DNA of 64,000 bases from Trichoderma breve (taxonomy: Eukaryota > Ascomycota > Sordariomycetes > Hypocreales > Hypocreaceae), in NCBI RefSeq assembly GCF_028502605.1, contig NC_079234.1:5704001-5768000 (forward strand), read 5' to 3'. Below the pieces are notes generated by a model. That model made no database searches. It was not told the origin of the DNA and saw nothing but the letters and a program-made list of their open reading frames with translations. The position numbers and the translations under genes were made by a program. The first letter of the stretch is position 1, and each line of letters begins with the position of its first letter. Shown here piece after piece: positions 43,602-55,411 of the stretch.

Positions 43602-44381
43602 TCGGGGGGACACAAGAAAGCGTGCAGTGGATGCGAATTGCAATGTCATGGTTCTTTTGTAACCAATAAAATAGTAAACATACTAGAAATCAGACAAAGG
43701 GAAAATTCCAAACTACCACATGATACAGTGACGACAAATATAGACTAATAGGGCGCTGCTGATGTTGGAATTATTGGATTATAACTTTGTTATCGCCTTA
43801 TTTGCCCCCTAGATACGAGAGACGTTCCCACAACGTCCTTGTTTTTGGATATATTGAACAGCCCAACGCCCGGCCAGAAAAGAAGAAAAAAAAAATCAAC
43901 CAGCCGCACTCTATACGGACTCGGTATTGGAGAAGGAACAAAGGAAATGTAGTTATATGTACGCCACAGCCACCAAAACAAGCCCCTCCCTACAAGTTAA
44001 CAAGAAATGAACTCCAAAGTGTCAAAGGGAAAAGAAACAACAAGAGAGAAGAGAAGTAAATTGGAGTCGTGTACTCCAAAGAAAGGGGGGGATCAACGAG
44101 CTTGTCGTAAAGCTCGAATATGCTATTCAAAGCACATGAAATGTAACGTAGCAAAAGAGCCCGCCTCTACTGATATGCCGAGAATGGAATGGAAAAGAAA
44201 AGTTGAAGAGGGAGGAGAGAGAAGAGAAAAGGGAAAACAAAGGCCGATAAGAAGAGATTCCCAGTATTCCATGCGAGACAACCCCGATATTTGATGCGAG
44301 AACAGCCGAAAACCCCCAAAAACTCCGGTATAGATGGGTAAAGACGAAGAGAGATTTTCATCATCATTATAGTTGCCCCCC
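43602..44381. other. Convergent 3' region PUP1 / Sel1-repeat gene
   Basis: 780 bp, A-rich on plus. No supported gene. It should contain both 3' UTRs. Confidence 0.6.
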
Positions 44382-46736
44382 TCACTTCTTGCCAAACATT
44401 GCGCGGGAGCGGGATTTGCTGCGGGCTCGAGACTTTTTGTCCTCTGCCGAGGGTTTAGGAGGAGCATCCTCGTCATCCATGTATTTTGACTTGTGAATCC
44501 TGAAAGGTATCCAAATTAGCTTACGTCTACGGAAGGGGCATGGAAAGTGAATAGACATACCAGCTGTTGCCCACCATGCTCATGCCTTTGGCTTCAGCCA
44601 TACGGTAGAACTTGGCACTCTTTTTCAGATTCTTCTTGCAGCCAATCCCTTGCGCGTAGCAGAAACCAGCTTCCGCTAGAGCATCAACATCGCCCCATGC
44701 TATTCAAAAAAATGTTAGCAAGACCTAATCACACGAGATTCTTCAGGTTCAAACCTACTGCCAGCGATTTCAAAGCAGCGCAGCGCAAGGGCTTTGTCTT
44801 GCTCGATACCCCATCCATTCATATGGCTAACGCCCAGTTCATAAATGCTCAGAGCAAACTGGGCCTTGTGGGTCTTGTTTTCGGCAATATTAATGCGCTT
44901 CCCTTCCTTGGCATTCCCTTCATCCTCTGCAACTTCACCACTTGCCATGTCGGCTGCTTTTCGTAGCCACTGCACTCCTTCTTTCTGATTGGGCTTCATA
45001 CCCCAGCCATGGCGACAGGCAAGAGCATACAGAAGCATGGCTGTTGGGTGGTTTAGTCGGGCGGCGTGCCGGAGGTGATAGGTCGACTCGTTCAGCGAGC
45101 CGTTCTCGTGGCATTCTATTCCCTTGGCAAGGTGTTCTTCAGCTGTCATTTCAGCAGCTGTAGGTGTAGTGGTGCTCGTAGTAGACCGGACAGACATGGT
45201 AGGGCGTATTGTCTGAGCCGAGTCGCTTGTACCGACTGAGGCTGGTGTTCTGCCTCGAGGCGCCTCTCCGGTATGCAACGTTCGTGATCTACCCCTGGAG
45301 CTGTCTTCTGCATGCCGCCTGGATTCAGTTGAAGGTCTGCTGGGGTTCGGTGAGGCGCGTCCATAAGGTGCAAACTGAGAACTCTCCATGCTGAGTTTGC
45401 CCGCATCACTCCGCTGCCTTGACATTGCGCTGGAAATACTGGCGGCATCGTCAGGGATAGCGCGAGCTGATGAGCTAGAAGGTCGAGTAGGGGGGGAGGG
45501 GGGTGCACCCGCTTGGGGTGGGAGGTCGGACGATTCTGAACGCTGAATTGACTTTCCTCGAGGCAGAACAAATTTGGAATAGGTATATGACCCGCCGGCC
45601 TTGTCGTCTGATGGCTGCTCTGCGAAAGCTTCGCTGTGCATACTTATGGGAGTATGAGCCGACTCATCGGCCAGGATAAAAGACGGCTGGCTGTCTGATG
45701 AAGCCTGTCGAATGGGATGGTCCAGGTTTGGCGTTCCAGCTCTACTCATGGGCCGAGAAAAGTTGAAGGCGGGTCGAGGGAGAGCGGAGGATTCAGAGGC
45801 AACGGATGGGGATCGTTGAAAGGGGGGTAGGACAGAGGACGCCATGTGAGGTGGGAGGGCTGCGCTGCCAGAAGAGAGTTTTCTGGAAGGAAGAGACTGA
45901 ACGGAGCTAGACATGTTGCCGAATGTTTCCTCATCTGGGGGTACAGGGGAGGACAAGGCGCTCGGCGATCGTCCAGGGAGGAGGCTTCTGGGTGGCGCCA
46001 ATCCAACCTCGTCAAAGGAGCTCTGTTTGGTCCTTCGAGGGGACATGTTTGACAGAGAAGGAAAGGAGTTTAATTGAGGATGAGACGGAGTGGGGGATTT
46101 TGTTGATTGGCGGTCCAGTTGAGAGAGGGTATCACTCTGGAGTGGTGATGGAGAACGGTCCTGGCGGGCCCCGAAGAAGTTGGTATTGTCGTTTTGATGT
46201 CCCAGCTGCCGACCCCGAGCATACTCCGGTATGTCTGGTACGTCTGGCATGTCCTCCGGCAGAGGAGGCACGCCTTCATCGGGGGTGGGCGGGATTCGAC
46301 TCATCCGTGGGTGCATGGACCTCGGCCGCTGGACCTCGTCTGAGAAGGCGTCCTCCATCTCGGTGCGTAGCCCCAAACCGCCAAAGCCAGGGGTAAGTGG
46401 AGGGGCGGGAGATTCATCGCGTTCGGATCCCGAGTCCTGGGACATGGATCGAAAGTACTCTGATCGACCTTGGATGATTAGAGGGCTCTCCGCCGTGAGA
46501 GGTGGTAGTCGGCTGACGCGATTTCCATCTTTGTTGGTCGTCTCTTGTAGCTGTCGAGCTAGCAGTCGGCTTTGCAGAGCAAAGGCATCCAGGGGAGAAA
46601 GCTCGGGGGGTGCTTCTCCAGCAACATGAAGCCGTGGTGATCGAAGAGGCCGAGAAGAAGAAGAGACAGCAGAGTTGGCGGAGTGGGATCGCAAGTCCAA
46701 CAAGGACGGGCGATTGGTGAGGGAGTCGTCTTTCAT
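44382..46736 (-). CDS. Sel1-repeat protein, DSF2/Nif1-like
   Basis: Three exons (46736-44759, 44699-44561, 44499-44382) encode 744 residues. The first 530 or so are disordered and Ser/Pro/Arg-rich. Sel1/TPR-like repeats then follow (AEEHLAKGIECHENG, HPTAMLLYALACRHGWGM, AQFALSIYELGVSHMNGWGI, DVDALAEAGFCYAQGIGC), and the end is a basic Lys/Arg/Ser tail. The architecture fits the fungal DSF2/Nif1 group, where Nif1 of fission yeast is reported as a mitotic inhibitor acting on Nim1/Cdr1; the assignment is from memory of the family. The first donor is GTAGGT inside GGCAGTAGG, which gives phase 1 and keeps the repeat in frame. The frame is open 31 codons further upstream, but that extension looks non-coding. 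Confidence 0.82.
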
Positions 46737-48009
46737 GTTGTTTGAAGCCCAAATCCAGCCGGGTGGTGGTGAACGATGGCAGCCAAGGCGCAAGCGCTGG
46801 GTGCTAAACAGGGTAAATAAATAATACAAGCAGGCTCCAAAACGGTATCATCAAAGGCCGGGTGGGACGCGCAGGATGCCAAAATAGCAGGGCTAGCGAG
46901 AGAGCAACCGGGACGATTAGCTGGCTGGTTGGGCGCGAGAGAGTCGAGAAGTCGTCGTCGTCGTTGCTATTGCGGTTGTGATCGCTGCGTAATGAATGCG
47001 CTGGCGCAGCTGTGGTGGCAGGCCCAGGTGCAGATGGAGGTGCAGGTTGTCGTGGCAGTGCGGCGATGATGTTCGGATGACCAGAGACAGGAGCGAAGGG
47101 TATCCAAGGTGGAGGCGTCTGTCGGCGTCGGGCAACGGGTGGCACGATGGATCCGAGATAAGTAAGGAACAGGAACAGGGACAAAAGAGAGGAACACGAA
47201 GAGAAGGCGCCAAGGACGGACTGGGGTGAGTTGAAAGGGCGAATCGAAGACGGGGCGAGAAGCAGATGCGCGATATCAAAGGCCGCCGCAAGTGGGCAGC
47301 GAGGCGTTGAGAAGTCGAGCGGCAAAAGTGAGGGTGCAAAAGTAGAGATACGGAGCACAGAGATACGGAGCCACGGAAGTACCTGGGTGTTGTTGCACTG
47401 GACAACGTGCGTCTGCCGGTCACACGAGGGGCTGCAAAAGTCGCGGGGGAGAAGAGAAGAAGAAAAAGGAACAAGAGAACGGAGAAGAGAAGAGCGGGTA
47501 GAGAGAAGTGAAGTCAAATGAAGAGAAGAGAGAAGAGAAGAGGAGCGGCAATGGCCTCGCGACAGACGAATGGCTCAAAACGCAACAAGGTGGAAGCAGA
47601 AGTAAGAAGCAGAAAGCAAGAAGCAAGAAGCAGAATGAGAAGAAGCACGGCAATGAGGCCTGCACAGAAACCCGTTGGCGGCAAGTTCAGCGCTTCTCTT
47701 CTGCTTTGCCTGTCTGATCTGATCTGATGGGACGGAGAAAGGAGGAGGAATACAATACAAAGATGGTGGATGGATACGAGGCACCGCAGCAAAAGGAGGT
47801 TAGGAGGCCAGTGGCGCCCCGTAGCTGCGGCTGGCGGCCGGGTACTCTGTACTTGGGCGCGTGGCCAGATGGCAGTGGGCAGGCCAGGTACTGGGCACGG
47901 CGGGAGCAGAGGGCTCGACCTAACCCAAGGTGGTGGCTTGTCCTTTAGACTTCAAGGTACAAAAGGCTAATCTCATCTAATAACATCAATGATCCATCAA
48001 GTTCGAGCA

Positions 48010-48030
48010 CGTACTGTACAGTGCAGTACG
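48010..48030. repeat. Perfect 7-bp inverted repeat
   Basis: CGTACTG at 48010-48016 and CAGTACG at 48024-48030 with a 7-base spacer, in the gene-free stretch. Confidence 0.7.
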
Positions 48031-50917
48031 AGTTGCATGCAAGCCCCGGCGGGAATGCCTGTTTCTACCATGTACTTAAATGCACGGTATATTACGAGTA
48101 GTATTCTAGTATTTATTTTCCGGTCGAAGTGCAAGGACATTTGCTTACACGCCGTACAGTACGAATGAGGGTCATACAATGAAAGATCCATGTAAAAAGG
48201 TATAGGTAGACGATAGTGTCTATGCAATACGATCTCGAAAAGATCCATTTAGTATAGAAGCAGCAACCCATCATCAATACGAAGCACGGCTTCAGAGAAC
48301 AGCAGAGTACGAAGAAAAAACACACAGAATTCGTCCGAGAATCTCCAAGACATGGATGCCACTGCGGAACCACCCTGGCTCGTGTGGCTTAAAGGTAGGT
48401 TTAGTAGCACCAAGGTAATCTCGGGCAATCTCCCCAGCACGTCGTGGCCCCTTCAGCGCATCAAAGTCCTCACATGGCCTGCAAGTCATCAGACTCCATG
48501 TCTTGTCTTGTCTTGCCTTGTATTGCCTCGCTACAGACGGCTCATCGATGTCATTTCGCTCGTACGAGCACTCACTCGTCATCAATGCCCTTGGTGCTGC
48601 TCAGTAAGATGTTACTGCTTGCTATAGGTACATGTATCTACCTTGTTGTTAGCACCAGATTGCACACCAATAATGCTGCTCGTACACCTGAGATGTCATC
48701 AACCACGGTACATGCTTTGGTTGAAGCCAATGGATGGAATCTCATCAACCTCAATTCATTCGAGCTGCAGCGCACATGCATGCGCCCGTGCCCATGCTAC
48801 CCTCCCGCCTACGACCATGTACCTATACGCAAAAACACCGTCCGATCCAGCCAGACCACGCGTACTACTACTACAAAGCCAAAAGAGCACTGTGTACAGG
48901 TACTTTGAGGTTCAACAAGGCCACTTGGAGCGAGTTCAGGGACCCTTGCCATATCATTGGGCGCACTGGCGACAGCCATCGTCTGGGGTGCATTGGGCTC
49001 AACAAATTGAGAAGAGCGACGGGTCCTTTTTTTTTCTGGGGCACTGGGCCAGTTAAGGTCAAGTACCCGGTACTTTGGACGGAGCCCTTCATTATTTTCA
49101 AACAGTGGCTAGAGAGGCTAAACCGGCCAATCCTTATTTCCTGCGTGCGAACAAAGATGGTGATTTGCTAATGGATTTACCGTATATACACCACTTGTTT
49201 TTCACTTTTTTACTACTTTGTTTTTACGAGCATTATTGCGGAGCATTGTATCTATCTTTACATCCATCTGGTCAATAGTATACCATATGATTCATTTTGA
49301 CATCAATAGTATTCTATTACTAGCAGCAATAGTAGCTGATAGACTGCACGATTACGCAAGTTACTCAGCTGCGCCGTCTTCGTGGCAAAAGAATGTGTAT
49401 GCTGCATGAGCATCTCGCGTGTAATCGAGCTATAAATACACAATTCTACGGTCCCATGCTCCACACTATCGGTTTTCTATACTCGTCTGTCCATAATTAC
49501 GCCTGGCAAGCGAGTCAGTCCATATGCCAGCAAGGGGTGCAAAGAGAAAAAGAAAAAGAAAAAGAGTCTATTGAGCAGATTGCATCAGACGCCGCTTAAG
49601 CTTGGCCCATGTTGCTATAATTGAAATTGGACAGCCTACCACTAACGATGTCATGCAGCTTCGTTTTCTCCTCCACCCATGTGCGAGTACGTGTATTACT
49701 CGTACCTACTCGAACGCTACACATGCACACTTGCTACTCTAGCACCGACACTATATTAATATCGTTTCCGTAAGTCGAGGCTCGGTCGCACAGTGATGGG
49801 GGATGTGATGTCGGCAGTGCATGCACGATGAGGTCAATTCTGCTACCTGACGCAAGGGGGTTCCATCTCTTCATCTCCTTCAATTCCAGCGAAAGCCCCA
49901 AACAAAGGCATCATGTGCAATGCCAAGTTTGGTCGCCCAATCAACCAAAGCTGCGGGCCTAAAAATGAACAAAAGAAGACGGATGAAAAAAGACCGAGAA
50001 AACAAAACAAAAACAGGTGGGGTTTTTCCTGCATGCATTGGGGCACATGAGCATGTACAGTAGAGACAGAGACAGATGAGCAGGCTTGGACTTAGACTCC
50101 GCCACGGCAACGAGTGAAACAGCGGTGGTGCAAATGCCAAAACACAGGGCGCCGCATATGATTTGATTCTGAGACGACGCCGGGCAGAAGGTGATGCCAA
50201 TGCAATGCCTTGCTTAGCGCTATGGAGCAGGCTGCTAATAACAGCTCCAGCTCGTAAAAATCCTCCGCAGCCTTTGTCAATCAATGAGCATTTACTGCAA
50301 TCGTGCTGTAGCAGTAAGCTGGTCTGGTCAATGTTGATGGTCACGAGGCCACAGCCGGGTCCCGAGAGTTTTGCTGGCGCTATTATTACTCCCGTCGTCT
50401 TTCTGCTAGATTGGCGGAAGAGCCCGCCCTGGATCTATTTATATCAATATTCCATAAGCTAACACTCCGTACCTTAGTAGTGCCTGGATTTACGGAGCAC
50501 AGTCGGGGCTATTTGCCGTCTATCGATAATGCTCTGCGTCGCAGCCAACTTCATGTTACTCTGTTTGTATTTATCTTCGTATAGACCAGGTCCGCATTTC
50601 GCATCATTGACTGAACAATGTCTCTCATTCGTGCTCAAAGCTGTAGCAATCTATACAAAGCACTATGTACTAGGAATATCAACGCATCAAAACATTCAAC
50701 CAAGTCGATGGTGGAGCCGTAAACACAGTTACAGTTGAAAGTGCTCATCACTGCCCTCAAGTCCAAGACCCATCTCCCTATATACTGACAATGAACTTGA
50801 CTCTTTTCAAAAAAGAAAGGAGAGGAAAGAATACATGTATATATGCCAGCCAAAACGCCCTGGTTCATACGCCTCAAAAGTCCATGCAAAGCATTCTACA
50901 GAGGGACGTTTTTTCAT

Positions 50918-50949
50918 TTGACCATACTCCTACTTGACCATACTCCTAC
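50918..50949. repeat. 16-bp perfect tandem duplication
   Basis: The unit TTGACCATACTCCTAC occurs twice head to tail (50918-50933, 50934-50949). It starts 8 bases past the ERV46 stop codon on the 3' UTR side. Confidence 0.9.
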
Positions 50950-50956
50950 TTACTTT

Positions 50957-52360
50957 TTATAGATCCTTGGCCCGGAGCTTCTTCAGCCTGGACGCACCCT
51001 CGAACAATCCACGATCAACAGCAGCGGCAACAGTCAAGGTACCTCCGACAATCGCGCAGAGTCCAGACAGGAAGCCGAGGAACGTCTTGGCCCGCTCCTC
51101 GCGGTTGATAACCTTCATGGGAGAAATATCCTGGACACACATAATTAGCTTGCCATCTCTCACCAATTGTCTATGCCCGGTAAACACTTACGTAGGAGAA
51201 AAAGACACCGGGGATACCATTCCTTGCGTGCAGTCTTTCGGGGTGGCCTTCCTGCGCGTCGTCGCCGCCCATAAGACTTCGCTTGTGGCTAGTGACGGAA
51301 TACTGGTGTGTTTCGATACTGCCGTCAGCGTAGCCAGGAGTTCGCTTCTCCCAGCCCAGGGGAAGATACGACGTAGGAACGATCTTGACAAAGTACATGT
51401 AGTTAAAGTTGGGGTCGTTTGTACTCTGGCGGGTTGCATCTAGAGGATTGAGGTGGTGGTTGGACCAAGTGTTCTTTCCGCTCATTCTCTCAACGACAGC
51501 GGCCGGAAGCTGGGGTCCAAATCGGAGAGAGTGAATGATGTGGGTGAAGTCGTGCGACTTGCCCTCAGGGAGGTCCCAGTAGTTCTTCAGATCGTGAACG
51601 TGCATGTTGCCATTGCTAAAGCTTCGGCCAGGAGCAAGGTGGAAGTTTCCAACAACCTTGTTGACCTGCAGCAAACCCTCAATGCGGCAGCCCTCTTCCC
51701 TCTGCTGGTCCAATCGCTCTGCGTAGTGCTCTCTCTCGCACTGCTCCACGCCCTCACCCCTTCCAAAGGCCCACGAGGCTTGCGCATACGCTTCTCGAAC
51801 CTCGTCACAGGTGTTGCAGCAGCCAGGCTTCTGGGCGGTGGCGGGGGCATTCGCTCCGTAGCAGCCACCACAGTAGTTGGGATCCAAGTGTTCAGCCTTT
51901 TCATGCAGCTGAGCAGCGTTGCTCTCAATCTCGGCGCCGCCTTCAGCAGAGGGTTTCAGGCGGAACTTTGTGATTCCGTGGGCGACGCCGTGCTGCTGCT
52001 CGCCAGAGACATCCATGACATCCAGCGTCAGCAATTCGCATGGCATGTTGGGGAAGGTCATGTTGAGATGGATGTCCATTCGCTCGCCTTGATGATATCG
52101 CATTAGCCAAACCATGCATGTATGTAGGGCACAGGTCGGAGGCGACAATGACAATGACAAGACATACCTCTGCCTTTATCCACGACCAGCTCCGGGTGCA
52201 CCACGATGCGCCGATAGTCGCTCCATTCTCCCCACGAGAGAAACACGACGACTAGCAGCGACACAATTGTGACGATTCCTCCGCTTGTCGTTCGGATCCG
52301 CGCCTCGTCCACCGTCTTGGTAAAGGCATCGAGCCTTGTGAATCGCGACTTGGGAGCCAT
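50957..52360 (-). CDS. ERV46: ERV46, COPII vesicle cargo receptor (ERGIC-3 type)
   Basis: Three exons (52360-52168, 52087-51192, 51130-50957; introns 80 and 61 bp) encode 420 residues against 415 in yeast. A short cytosolic N-terminus (RLDAFTKTVDEARIRT) precedes membrane helix 1 at about 28-46. The large luminal domain carries Cys pairs (YCGGCYGA, CCNTCDEV), FHLAPGRSF and IHSLRFGP. Membrane helix 2 is near 385-405, followed by a short basic tail. Erv46 pairs with Erv41 to retrieve and load cargo between ER and Golgi. Splices rejoin GRG-ERMDIHLN and FFSY-DISPMKV, both conserved in the family. It is divergent from RNA15. Confidence 0.94.
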
Positions 52361-53066
52361 GGATGGTCAAGTTTGGCCAACGAGATGCAGCAGCACTACT
52401 CGTATTCCGTCAAAGCGCAGTCTCTTCAGCAGAGCTCGCAGAAACACAAGGCAAAACAGCACAAATCAATTCTCTCTCGTCAATTGCATCGATGGCCAGC
52501 AACCAGAACCATGGACGAGGATGGCGCAAGAGCGGCTGACAAGAGCAAGAGCTGGAGGTTCCAGGTCAAATGTCTTGAGGCCACCTGTCGCAACACCTGA
52601 AGCTGACTACTGATTGTTCAGGGCAATCCTAGCACCAGCTAAACCCCGGGCTACAGGCGCCTAGACTCGCCGCAAGGCCCTGAACTAATGCGGGCTGTAG
52701 CGGCTGGTGGGGGCCGGCCGGCGAATCCTCGGCTGCTGGTTCCGTTGCCTATTCGGGTGCAGCGAATGGCCCGTATCAAACGGCTTAGGCTTTCTAGCAG
52801 AGCAAAACGCGAAGCTCTCCCAGCTGTCACAATCTGATCTCATCAATTTTATCTCGTCCGCCAGCCACAGATACCCATTCGCACCTCGTTCGATCTTGTC
52901 GCCCATCCGCATTTGTCAATTGATAGCTTCTGGGCGGTGAAATACGCATTATCAAAAGGAAGAAGAAGAAAGCAAAGCGCACCCGCTATTCTGAGCTGCA
53001 CATCATCTCCAAGACGCTACAGACAAGCATCGTTCAAGCATTCCCCAAATTTTCAAGCCCCCCAAA
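52361..53066. other. Divergent promoter region ERV46 / RNA15
   Basis: 706 bp. No strong motif recognised and no gene. Confidence 0.6.
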
Positions 53067-54181
53067 ATGTCGAGTAGGCCTCCTTCGAGGGTCGTGTTTG
53101 TGGGAAACATTCCATATGGTCAGTTGCAAATGGGTCAATGGGCTTGGCTGATGCGCCCATCCGGACGAAGCATGAGCATGTGACTGACAGCAAGATTCGA
53201 TTCCAGGCCTCTCCGAGGAGCAGATCACAGACATCTTCAGTAGCGCCGGCAAGGTAGAGCGCTTCCGCCTCGTCTACGATTCGGAAACCGGACGGCCAAA
53301 GGGATTCGGCTTCGCAGACTATCCCGACACTGGTACGATATGATGTGATATCACTGGGCTCTCTCCGTAGCATGTTGGCTAACTATACTCTCTCGCAGAC
53401 TCGGCTTCCTCAGCTGTCCGCAACCTTAACGAATATGAAATCATGGGTCGAAAACTCCGAGTCGATTTTTCCAACGAGCAGAAGAGCGGTGATGATGATG
53501 GCCAGGTATGTTGCGACGCTCTCCATAGAACCTAGCCTTGGCTGACCCCAACAGACGCCTGGACAGAACACCGGTGCCTCAAACGGAGGCGCTGCTTCAA
53601 ACTATACCTCCCAGTCAACACCACTCCCTCCACTCCCAGCCGGAAAGGAGATACCTCCAGGATTGACCTGCACCGATGCCATTTCAAGAACTCTCAATAC
53701 CTTACCGCCGCCACAACTGTTGGACATCTTAAGCCAGATGAAGACACTGGCTACAACAGAACCTCAACGAGCAACGGAACTGCTTCAACAGGCCCCTCAG
53801 CTGGCTTATGCTGTTTTCCAATCGCTCCTCCTGATGGGACTCGTGTCCCCCGAATCCATCCAGTCCGTCGTTGACCCGAACGCACCGCCTCCCCAGCTCC
53901 CAACTGCCAACTTCCCTCCAGCAGGATTCCCCGGTGCTCCTGTCGCAAATCACACGCCCCCCGTTACTGGGATGCCTTATGCGCCTCCTCCAGCGAATAA
54001 CTCGGCTTATGCTCCTCCAGCAGCGGCACCTGCAGCAGCTCCTGCGGGTATGGCACAGGACCCTGATGCTCTGATGCGAGCAGTCATGGAACTCCCCCAG
54101 GCCCAGATTGACATGCTCCCAGAGGCAGATAGACAGCAGATTATGGCTCTTAGGGCTACGTTTGCGGGTCAACGGCGATAA
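53067..54181 (+). CDS. RNA15: RNA15/CstF-64, pre-mRNA 3'-end cleavage factor
   Basis: Four exons (53067-53118, 53207-53332, 53399-53505, 53555-54181; introns 88, 66 and 49 bp) encode 303 residues, near yeast Rna15 (296). The RRM spans 9-86 with RNP2 VVFVGNIPYG and RNP1 KGFGFADY (49-56). The hinge that binds Rna14/CstF-77 lies about 120-205 (LLDILSQMKTL...AYAVFQSLLLMGLV). A Pro/Ala-rich linker follows, and the CstF C-terminal helical domain is at about 262-303 (ALMRAVMELPQAQIDMLP). It binds U- or GU-rich RNA next to the poly(A) site as part of CF IA/CstF. Confidence 0.94.
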
Positions 54182-55411
54182 TTCTCATTCTGTTGAAGGT
54201 AGAGCGTTGCAGCCTTGATAAAGTCTCTATTTTGAGCATCACGGACAGCAGTTTTCACAGGCCGTAAACATGGCATGTACCTCAAACAGAATATTTGAGA
54301 GGAACTAGGCACATGCAACATATTGCACTTGAAAGCCACTGATGTATTACTCCCCTATTACTGAGCGACGATGCACGCTCTGGATGGAGATGTGCGGTAC
54401 ACTTCGTCGCTCTCCAGAGTGTCGACTATTTTAGCAAATTAAAGAAGAGAGCAGAAGGGGCACACGCAACCTATAGTGCCGGGTGTTCGCACTGTAGGCT
54501 TCACATAACTAGGAAGAAGCGATGGATGTATTTTTGAGTTAGGAAACTATGCAGCATGCTCTGCTGCAACTCTTGCCAGCAAATAAGTTGGCATGAATAG
54601 GGTCTGAGGGCACCAATGTATGGGTAGGTATTTTAGAACTAAGGGGATTATCGAGGAGGGCGCTCAATCATGTACCATGAATTGGATCAAAGAAACCAAA
54701 TCCCGACTAAGCATTATGGGACAAATAATTATTGCTATAATAATCTTCGCTGATATCTTTGTGCTGTGAAGCTATGATGGGAGCAATACTCTTCTCGTGT
54801 GAAGTATCCCACGCATCTTGCTACCCTAGACAGTCCAGGTTTCAATCCAATTGAAGTGGTGTCTGTTGATTCTAGACCAATGAAAGATTCATTTTTGGCG
54901 TCAAGAAGGTGATTGAGAAGATATTGACAATAGATATGAAGATAAAATGAGTTTGGAGTGTTTAATGCATAATCTGTTGGATAATGTAGAATACTAATGT
55001 TACAAGATGGTGCTCAACTGTATACCTACAAGCGTAGATACAACACGATGTAATGCAGCCTCTGGAAACAAACTAATATATAAAAGGAAGAAACTGTAAA
55101 AAAAAAAAAAAAGTGAATCATTAGCAAGAAGAATAACTTCACCTCTATTTAAGAGCCAATATAGAGTAACTAAAATGATACTGATACTGATATAAGGTAT
55201 GCTAAAGCTCGTGCTTTTAACTACTAAAAGCAAAATCGTCCGCTGTACGGTACGGGCACAAAAATGACTCCCTTCCATATCCTGTTCTATGCGATATGCC
55301 ATTTCATTCTGATCCAACAGGATTTCAAGTTCCAAAAAAAAAAAAAAAAAAATGATGAAAAATTGCACGCCTGTAACGCCTTAAATCCATTCGCCCCGTT
55401 GAATACATGTT
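54182..55411. other. Convergent region RNA15 / MNR2
   Basis: 1.2 kb, AT-rich, with poly-A runs at 55098-55112 (15) and 55334-55352 (19). No gene or RNA recognised. Confidence 0.6.
55334..55352. repeat. A19 homopolymer
   Basis: Nineteen consecutive A on plus, about 60 bases past the MNR2 stop on the 3' side. Confidence 0.9.

Larger units (their letters stand above)
46737..50956. other. 4.2 kb gene-free stretch
   Basis: The first 1 kb is strongly GA-rich on plus (CT-rich on minus), as expected for the promoter and long leader of the Sel1-repeat gene. A 237-codon minus frame there (47517-46804) is Ser/Leu/Pro low-complexity and not convincing. 48-50.9 kb is mixed sequence with a hairpin at 48010-48030 and an AT-rich part near 49.2-49.4 kb. 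No RNA gene recognised. Confidence 0.6.

Noticed and set aside
44745..44765. tRNA B-box-like GGTTCAAACC
   Set aside because: It spans the donor of the first intron of the Sel1-repeat gene, and no T-arm or acceptor pairing is possible.
46804..47517. 237-codon minus-strand open frame upstream of the Sel1-repeat gene
   Set aside because: Ser/Leu/Pro-rich output of a CT-rich leader; no domain and no plausible splice into the gene.
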